From assembly GCA_004356105.1 (NCBI GenBank), contig SMYC01000216.1, positions 1 through 38,164 on the forward strand: 38,164 nt of DNA, in the 5' to 3' direction. Below, one piece after another: positions 32,394-38,164 of the stretch (position 1 is its first letter; every line of letters begins with the position of its first letter). The translations under genes and the position numbers were made by a program. The DNA comes from Acidobacteriota bacterium. GTDB taxonomy: Bacteria > Acidobacteriota > Vicinamibacteria > Marinacidobacterales > SMYC01. The notes beneath the pieces are model-generated. The model made no database searches. It was not told where the DNA came from and saw nothing but the letters and a program-made list of their open reading frames with translations.

Positions 32394-33019
32394 GAAGCAT
32401 CCGCTCACTTTGATGTGAAGATCCTTCACGGCGCTATCGAAGGCGAGGTTCTGCTCCAGGAGCCGGGCTTCTGAGCTCGGAGGCGAGCGGGAAAGCGCTG
32501 CGATCGTGCCGGTCCACGCGGCCGCGTCGGCGAACGAGGCGTTGCAGGTGATAGCCGCCGGAGTCGCTTGGCTCCAGCCGCGCTCGATCAAGCACTTGGC
32601 GAGCGGTCGCCCGGGTGGCCAAGCCCATGAGCACGACGAGCGTCGCCGCGTGAGCTGTTACCGAGTCGAGTATTTCGACGAGAGCTTCCGAGCTGTGGCC
32701 CGACAGCACGACGAAGAACAGCGCCGCCATAGGCGCTGCAAGATGCCTTGTCGTCCACGGCGATCACGAACTGATGTCGTTTCTCGGCGGCCGTCGCGAC
32801 GAGGCGATTGGTCTCCCGCGTCGCGGCGGCAATCACGAACCAGGCGTTGTCGAGATCGTTCGGGTGGGTCCACGCGAAGCCAATCGATGGAGCGACGACG
32901 GTGACCCGGGCTCCCGTGTCCAGAAGGCTTTTCGTTTTGGACTCCGCCACGGCGCCGCCGCCGCCGACGAGGACGTCGCGTCCGTCGAGCTCGAGAAAAA
33001 TCAGAAACATTGCCGGCAT
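32394..33019 (-). pseudogene. cysG: composite relic: siroheme synthase (CysG-type) joined to a siroheme-reductase fragment
   Basis: From the ATG at 33019 (AAGGAG just upstream) the frame reads the NAD-dependent precorrin-2 dehydrogenase start: [20 protein letters not shown], then [35 protein letters not shown] and VDDKASCSAY. A frame change then leads, with hundreds of residues missing, into the end of the uroporphyrinogen-III methyltransferase domain: FFVVLSGHSSEALVEIL, ATLVVLMGLAT, and in a third frame SQATPAAITCNASFADAAAW. Directly after this comes LLEQNLAFDSAVKDLHIKVS GCF, which resembles the KxSGCxN siroheme-ligand segment of sulfite/nitrite reductases. All pieces point the same way. The locus is dead and looks collapsed by nested deletions. 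Confidence 0.7.
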
Positions 33020-33264
33020 GTTCTTGCTCCTTAAATGAAAAAGGCCCAGCTCCCTTCACAGGGGACCGCCGCCGTGCAATGTCGTGGCAGCTTCGAAGTG
33101 TCGCGGCGACGGGCGAGGCGAGCGCACCATTTCCCGTATCTGCGCGGCTCCGATACACGGCACGCGTCTTGCTACGCACGCGGGTATTGGTATGGGCTCA
33201 AGCGAGAAGTGTCTTTAGGTTCCGTGATATCGTGCACCGCCTACGACGTTACGTAGCTGACCCG

Positions 33265-36036
33265 ATGAAGCGGCTCCCGAATAGTTGGCTCGTTGCGATT
33301 GCGGCGATTTGCGCTCTGCCGACGCTTTTGAACCTCGCGGGGGTGTCTTTTGCGTCTCCCGCGCCGACTCTCGACCTTGCCGAGGCGGCTTCGTTCGGGA
33401 GCGACGAGCTCACCGACGCGCTCCACCGCACGCTCGCGGGAAGCTTTACCCACACGATCCTGGAATGGGCTGCCTTTTTCGCCGCGCTCTTCATCTTCAT
33501 TCTTTCCGTCGCGCATTTCCGTTTGGCCCGCGAAGTGACGACGCCCATCATCGGCATCGCTCTTTTGTGCGCCGGTGTCGTGGACGCCTTTCACGTGCTC
33601 GCCGCGGACCGGCTCATCTACGCGGTTGCGGACAACCAGGAGTTCATCCCCTTCACGTGGGCGATCTCGCGCGTGTTCAACGCGGTCATCTTGCTGGCCG
33701 GCACAATCCTCGTCATGGCTCGAGGACTGGCGAAGAACGGCAAGCAGGGAAGCGCTGCGGCTAGCCAACGTTTCGTTCTCGGCGCCGGCTTCTTCTTTGT
33801 GCTCGTGGCCTATGGCGTCATTCAGATCTGTGCTCGAAGCCCGCGTCTTCCGACGACGATCTTCCCCGGCTCGATGGTCAGCCGGCCCTACGATGTGGCG
33901 CCTCTCGTGCTTTTCATCATCGCGGGAATTTTCGTCTTCCCGCGCTTTTACCGCCAGCACCCCAATCTCTTCTCGCACGCGCTTCTCGTCAGCGTCGTTC
34001 CCCAAATCGTCACGCAACTGCACATGGCCTTCGGCTCGACCGCGCTTTATGACAACCATTTCAACATCGCGCATGGGCTCAAAGTCGTCGCTTACGGGAT
34101 CCCTCTCGCGGGTCTCGTCTCGGACTACGTTCGCACCTATCGCGAGGTGGAAAAGGCGCATGACGAGCTCGAAAGCCGCGTCGTCGCGCGCACCGAGGAG
34201 CTCTCCCGTGTCAACGAAGCGCTTGCCCATCGCGTCGCTCTCGAGGATTTGCTTGCTTCTATCTCGGCGCACTTCATCAATCTGCCCGCATCGGACGTCG
34301 AGGACGAGGTCGTCAAGGCTGTCGAGCGCATTGGTCAATTTTCCGGAGCGACGCGATCCTATGCATGCCTCGTGGACGGACCCATCGGCGACTGCAAGGC
34401 GCCGGGGTCCCTCAGTGACGAGCCCGATCTACTCGAAGGCAAGATCGTTCGCCGCGGCGCATCGATCAAAGTTCCCATGATCTTCGAGAATCAAGTCATC
34501 GGCTATTTTGGAATCGAAGCCGAGGATCAGGCGACGTGGCAAGAGGAAGACGTTCGTCTGCTCAGTATCGTCGCTCAAGCCTTCGCTGGTGCGATTGAGC
34601 GCAAACGCGCGGAGACTGTTTTACAGGAAGCCAAGAGCGCTGCGGAGAGTGCGAGCCGTGCGAAAAGCGAGTTTCTCGCCAACATGAGTCACGAGCTTCG
34701 GACACCGCTCAACAGCATCCTCGGCTATGCCCAGCTTCTCGAGAACGAGACGGCGCTTGGCGAGAAACAAAAAGCGCAGGTCCAGGTCATCCACTCGAGT
34801 GGTGAGCACCTCTTGTCATTGATCAACGAGATTCTGGACCTGGCCAAGATCGAAGCCGGTCGCCTCGAGCTCGAGCCGACTGATTTCGATTTGCCGGATT
34901 TGCTCGCGCAAGTCGCGGGGATCATGAGCGTGCGCGCGGAAGAGAAGGGCCTTCGTTTCTCTCACGAAGCGCTCTCGCCGCTGCCGGTCGGGGTGCGGGG
35001 GGACCCGCGCAAGCTCCGGCAAGTCCTGCTCAATCTACTGGGAAACGCGGTGAAGTTCACGGATGGGGGCCACGTCGTGCTCAAGGTAGGCTGGCACGGC
35101 GAAGCTGCGCGCCGCCTTCGTTTTCACATCGAGGATACAGGCGTCGGCATCGCGCCCGAGGCGCTGAGCGAGATCTTTCAACCCTTCCAGCAGCTTCGAG
35201 AAGGCGGCGATCGGCCCGAGGGCACCGGGCTCGGGCTCTCGATTAGCCGCGTTCTCGTCGAGCTCATGGGCGGGACTCTCGAGGTGCAAAGTGAGCCTGG
35301 CCGCGGGAGTACCTTCTGGTTCGACCTGGAGCTCGAACCGGTCGACGGGTTCCAGATCGAAGAGAGCCGCGAGCGCCGCCGCATCGTGGGCATTGAGGGG
35401 AATGACGGGCGCGGGCCGAAGATACTCGTCGTCGACGACAAGCCCACCAACCGGTCGTTTCTGCGCGATCTGATGGAGTCGATAGGCTTCGTGCTCGCCG
35501 AAGCGGCGGACGGCCGCGAAGCCGTCGAGACGGCGCGCCGTTTCAAGCCCGATCTCATCTTCATGGATCTGGTCATGCCGGTGATGGACGGCTTCGAAGC
35601 CGTCCGCCGCATCCGGCGCGTTGAGGAGCTCTCGGGAGTCGTGATCATCGCGCTTTCGGCCAGTGTTTTCGAGCATAGCCGTGAGAGGAGCCGCGACGCC
35701 GGCTGCAACGATTTTCTTCCCAAACCCGTGCGCGCGGCGGCGCTTTTCGACAAGGTCTCGGAATATCTGGACGTCACATGGCTCTACGATGGGGAAGATG
35801 AAAGCCGCAGCGCCGTCGCCGAGCCCGCGGGAGCCGAGTCGAAAGCGATGCCACGCGAGCACGCCGAAGAGCTCTACGAGCTCGCGCGGGTCGGCGACAT
35901 CGAAGCGATAGGGCGCCGCCTCGAGGCGATCGTCGAGCTCGATTCAGAGCTCGCTCCCGCGATAGAGGATCTTCGCAAACTTGCTAGGAAGTTCGACATG
36001 AAAGAGATCCGCTCCTACCTGGAGCCTTTCGTATGA
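33265..36036 (+). CDS. hybrid sensor histidine kinase with MASE3-like membrane sensor
   Basis: A 923-residue membrane kinase. Residues 1-285 hold about seven helices of the MASE3 type ([51 protein letters not shown]). A short coiled coil (293-325), a GAF-like domain (~325-445), HisKA with the phosphorylated His476 ([20 protein letters not shown]), HATPase (N594 in [26 protein letters not shown]) and a receiver domain (718-835; Asp768 in [11 protein letters not shown], Lys820) follow, then a helical tail. It has all residues for autophosphorylation and transfer. The ATG at 33265 begins the first helix; upstream in-frame codons are not protein-like. It overlaps the sigma-54 regulator by 4 bases, so the two are cognate. 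Confidence 0.93.
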   Translation: MKRLPNSWLVAIAAICALPTLLNLAGVSFASPAPTLDLAEAASFGSDELTDALHRTLAGSFTHTILEWAAFFAALFIFILSVAHFRLAREVTTPIIGIALLCAGVVDAFHVLAADRLIYAVADNQEFIPFTWAISRVFNAVILLAGTILVMARGLAKNGKQGSAAASQRFVLGAGFFFVLVAYGVIQICARSPRLPTTIFPGSMVSRPYDVAPLVLFIIAGIFVFPRFYRQHPNLFSHALLVSVVPQIVTQLHMAFGSTALYDNHFNIAHGLKVVAYGIPLAGLVSDYVRTYREVEKAHDELESRVVARTEELSRVNEALAHRVALEDLLASISAHFINLPASDVEDEVVKAVERIGQFSGATRSYACLVDGPIGDCKAPGSLSDEPDLLEGKIVRRGASIKVPMIFENQVIGYFGIEAEDQATWQEEDVRLLSIVAQAFAGAIERKRAETVLQEAKSAAESASRAKSEFLANMSHELRTPLNSILGYAQLLENETALGEKQKAQVQVIHSSGEHLLSLINEILDLAKIEAGRLELEPTDFDLPDLLAQVAGIMSVRAEEKGLRFSHEALSPLPVGVRGDPRKLRQVLLNLLGNAVKFTDGGHVVLKVGWHGEAARRLRFHIEDTGVGIAPEALSEIFQPFQQLREGGDRPEGTGLGLSISRVLVELMGGTLEVQSEPGRGSTFWFDLELEPVDGFQIEESRERRRIVGIEGNDGRGPKILVVDDKPTNRSFLRDLMESIGFVLAEAADGREAVETARRFKPDLIFMDLVMPVMDGFEAVRRIRRVEELSGVVIIALSASVFEHSRERSRDAGCNDFLPKPVRAAALFDKVSEYLDVTWLYDGEDESRSAVAEPAGAESKAMPREHAEELYELARVGDIEAIGRRLEAIVELDSELAPAIEDLRKLARKFDMKEIRSYLEPFV

Positions 36037-37508
36037 AGCGCGCAGCGATGAGCACGATACTCGTCGTCGACGACACGCCCGCCAACCTCAGCTTGCTCGT
36101 CGACTATCTCGGCACACAGAACTTCAAAGTGCTCGTCTCGCGTGATGGCGAAGAAGCGATCGAGCAAGCGCGTCTCGCGAAACCCGACTTGATTCTGCTC
36201 GACGTGATGATGCCGCGGATGGACGGTTACGAGTGTTGCCGGCGGCTGAAAGCCGACGGTGCATTGCGCGAGATTCCTGTCATCTTCATGACCGCCCTCG
36301 GCGACACGAAAGATAAAGTACGCGCTTTCGAGGCGGGCGCGGTCGACTTCGTGACCAAGCCCATCCACAACGAAGAAGTGCTGGCGCGGGTGGAAGCGCA
36401 TTTGACGATCCGCAAGCTGCAGCGGGATTTGCAAACAGCGAATGCCGGGCTCGAAGAACGCGTGGCCGAGCGCACCGCAGAGCTCACGGATGCTCTTGCG
36501 GAAGTAGAGCGTCTCAAGAGCCGGCTCGAAGCGGACAACGTTTACTTACGGGAGGAGATTGCGCGCGAGCAGGATTTCAAAGGCATCCTGCATTCCAGCG
36601 AGTCCATGCAGCAAGTCTTACAGAAAGTCACGCAAGTCGCGGCGACCGACGCGACGGTCTTGGTGCTCGGAGAGACCGGCACGGGCAAGGAGCTCATCGC
36701 GCGCGCTCTCCACGAAGCGAGCCCACGCAAAGCCCGGCCGCTCGTCAAGGTCAACTGTGCGGCGCTTCCCGCAAACCTCATCGAAAGCGAGCTTTTTGGC
36801 CACGAGCGCGGCGCTTTCACGGGAGCGTTGTCGCGGAGGATCGGACGGTTCGAGCTCGCTGACGGAGGGACGATCTTACTCGACGAGATCGGCGATCTAC
36901 CCTTGGAGCTCCAGGCGAAGCTCCTGCGGGTGTTGCAAGAAGGGGAAATCGAGCGGCTCGGGAGCTCGCGGTCCATCAAGGTAGACGTGCGGGTGATCGC
37001 AGCAACGAACCGCGATTTGCCGGCCGCGATGCAAGACGGGACGTTTCGCGAGGATCTTTTTTACCGATTGAACGTTTTCCCCGTCGTGCTGCCGCCGCTC
37101 CGGGAGAGGCCGGAGGACATCCCGCTTCTCGCGAACCATTTCGTGAAGACACGAGGCAGGAAGCTTGGCAAGAAGCTCGAGATTCCTCCTGGCGTCATGG
37201 CGAAGCTCAAAGCTTATGGTTGGCCTGGGAACATCCGCGAGCTTCACAACGTCCTGGAGCGCGCCCTCATTCTGTCACCTGGCCCCGAGCTGAGGCTCGA
37301 AGATGTTCTCGAAGCGTCCGTCGTGCCGGCAAGCGCCGCGGTCGCGACTACGCTCGAAGACGTCGAGCGCCAACACATACTCCAAACGCTCGAATCTGTG
37401 GGCTGGGTTATCGAAGGCGATAAGGCGGCCGCGGAGCGCTTGGGCCTGAACCCAAGCACGTTGCGCTCGCGCATGGACAAGCTCGGCATCAAGAAACCGG
37501 CTCGCTGA
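36033..37508 (+). CDS. sigma-54-dependent response regulator (REC - coiled coil - AAA+ - Fis HTH)
   Basis: A 491-residue NtrC-family activator. Residues 8-125 are the receiver with Asp57 ([15 protein letters not shown]) and Lys109. A long coiled coil (125-180) links to the AAA+ domain: Walker A GETGTGKE (213-220), the sigma-54 loop GAFTGA (260-265), Walker [11 protein letters not shown], and the arginine-finger region [20 protein letters not shown]. The C-terminal helix-turn-helix ([20 protein letters not shown]) binds enhancer DNA. The start codon overlaps the kinase stop (ATGA). A longer coiled coil than in NtrC suggests a dimer signal helix. The sigma-54-type promoter 100 bases downstream is its most likely target. 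Confidence 0.95.
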   Translation: MKRAAMSTILVVDDTPANLSLLVDYLGTQNFKVLVSRDGEEAIEQARLAKPDLILLDVMMPRMDGYECCRRLKADGALREIPVIFMTALGDTKDKVRAFEAGAVDFVTKPIHNEEVLARVEAHLTIRKLQRDLQTANAGLEERVAERTAELTDALAEVERLKSRLEADNVYLREEIAREQDFKGILHSSESMQQVLQKVTQVAATDATVLVLGETGTGKELIARALHEASPRKARPLVKVNCAALPANLIESELFGHERGAFTGALSRRIGRFELADGGTILLDEIGDLPLELQAKLLRVLQEGEIERLGSSRSIKVDVRVIAATNRDLPAAMQDGTFREDLFYRLNVFPVVLPPLRERPEDIPLLANHFVKTRGRKLGKKLEIPPGVMAKLKAYGWPGNIRELHNVLERALILSPGPELRLEDVLEASVVPASAAVATTLEDVERQHILQTLESVGWVIEGDKAAAERLGLNPSTLRSRMDKLGIKKPAR

Positions 37509-37607
37509 CCCGCTGGCCTTGGCCGCGATATTTCACGGCGCCTGCGAATTCTCGTAGTGGCTCTTCCCCCTAACCCTCTAATTATCAAGGTTTCCGCGGT
37601 TTTGCTA

Positions 37608-37623
37608 TGGCACCGCTCTTGCT
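37608..37623 (+). promoter_or_regulatory. sigma-54 (-24/-12) promoter
   Basis: TGGCAC, then TTGCT after 5 bases, keeps the invariant GG and GC at the -24/-12 spacing and matches the sigma-54 consensus at nearly every base. Transcription would begin near 37634, about 36 bases before the hydrolase ATG. It lies 100 bases after a sigma-54 activator gene, which makes autologous control of the next gene likely. Enhancer sites, if present, should lie in 37509-37600. Confidence 0.8.
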
Positions 37624-37669
37624 CTAGTGAAGGGCGATGACCAAACACAAACTCGAACGGAGGAAACCC

Positions 37670-38164
37670 ATGAAGATTCGAAAAACGCTTACCGCCACCG
37701 CGACAGCCGCTATCGTGGCACTCAGCCTCGTTGCCGCTGCGCAGCTTCCTGACCCCGGCATGACGATCGATAAGGAGAGAACCGCCATCGTCATCACGGA
37801 TCCCCAGAACGATTTTCTTAGCCCGGACGGCGTCGCCTGGGGCGTCGTGGGGAAGAGTGTCGTAGCCAACCGTACCGTCGAGAACATCGAGACGCTTTTC
37901 AAGCTCGGCAAAGAAAACGGGATCCCTGTTTTCGTGTCGCCGCACTACTACTTTCCGACGGACCACGTTTGGAAGTTCGAAGGCGCGCTCGAAGCCTTGA
38001 TGCACAAGATCGGCATGTTCGATCGCAAAGGAGCCCTCGTGGTCGAAGGCTTTGAGGGCTCGGGCGCCGACTGGCTCGAGCGCTACAAGCCCTACATCGA
38101 GGACGGGAAGACTGTCGTCACGAGCCCTCACAAAGTCTACGGGCCGGAGACCAACGACCTCGTA
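37670..38164 (+). CDS. exported isochorismatase-family (cysteine) hydrolase, 3' end outside window
   Basis: 165 codons are visible with no stop. The ATG at 37670 follows GGAGG at good distance. A signal peptide (KIRKTLTATATAAIVALSLV, cleavage near VAAA) sends the protein to the periplasm, which is unusual for the family. The core begins RTAIVITDPQNDFLSPDG, with the catalytic aspartate of the Asp-Lys-Cys triad, followed by NRTVENIETLFKLGKENGIP and FVSPHYYFP. The catalytic lysine and cysteine lie at or beyond the visible end. Members hydrolyse amides or ethers of small molecules; the substrate is open. The gene follows a sigma-54 promoter and is the likely output of the upstream two-component system. 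Confidence 0.88.
   Translation, partial: MKIRKTLTATATAAIVALSLVAAAQLPDPGMTIDKERTAIVITDPQNDFLSPDGVAWGVVGKSVVANRTVENIETLFKLGKENGIPVFVSPHYYFPTDHVWKFEGALEALMHKIGMFDRKGALVVEGFEGSGADWLERYKPYIEDGKTVVTSPHKVYGPETNDLV

Noticed and set aside
33241..34338. Minus-strand ORF (365 codons) opposite the sensor kinase
   Set aside because: Antisense to the MASE3-like helices; highly charged and motif-free.
1..38164. tRNA, rRNA genes or CRISPR arrays
   Set aside because: No acceptor/T-loop pattern, no rRNA-like conserved blocks and no regularly spaced repeats were noticed; a covariance-model search would be decisive.

Overview
The window is a high-GC bacterial chromosomal segment. It fits a heterotrophic, probably Gram-negative soil or marine bacterium. 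Large Ser/Thr kinases fused to PD40/WD40-like propellers, TRAP-TAXI transport, many exported amidohydrolases and a DUF222-type HNH relic recall Acidobacteriota or neighbouring phyla, but no rRNA or strict marker gene is present, so this placement is only a guess. Many genes are frameshifted or internally deleted. Some of this could be assembly or sequencing error, but internal deletions of hundreds of bases and duplicated gene ends are not easily explained that way.

Layout. 1-3.1 kb: the tail of an MBL-fold hydrolase overlapping a sirtuin, a small basic conserved protein, an amidase relic, a ferric-reductase-like membrane protein and a two-CBS protein. 3.2-10.5 kb: three exported amidohydrolases (two in tandem), a rhomboid protease with a helical tail and an outer-membrane-protein relic. 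10.5-11.7 kb: a hairpin-bounded segment abutting a truncated nucleotidyltransferase, then a promoter with an overlapping dyad. 11.8-13.5 kb: an unrecognised 591-residue helical protein. 13.6-16.5 kb: a coupled TRAP-TAXI binding protein and fused permease.

16.5-21.7 kb: a compact minus-strand operon reading LigJ-like hydratase, LigB-family dioxygenase, three RraA/LigK-family proteins, cytochrome P450 and the stub of a binding-protein gene. All junctions overlap or lie within 4 bases. The enzyme types match the protocatechuate/gallate 4,5-cleavage (meta) route, with the convergent TRAP-TAXI system as a plausible importer. This is the best candidate for an undescribed catabolic system.

21.7-32 kb: a patchwork. 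An intact PD40 kinase (+) and a decapitated, frameshifted one (-) point towards each other. Broken copies of both 3' ends occur again between them, and small modules sit in the gaps: RHH antitoxin/PIN toxin, DUF2281-like/PemK-like, small protein/HNH nuclease, coiled-coil antitoxin/PIN toxin. A Uma2-type nuclease follows. 32.4-33.0 kb holds a relic joining pieces of siroheme synthase (cysG) and apparently a siroheme reductase.

33.3-38.2 kb: a signalling unit. A MASE3-like hybrid histidine kinase overlaps a sigma-54-dependent response regulator. A close match to the sigma-54 promoter consensus lies 100 bases after the regulator and drives an exported isochorismatase-family hydrolase that runs off the window. 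No tRNA, rRNA or CRISPR array was seen.
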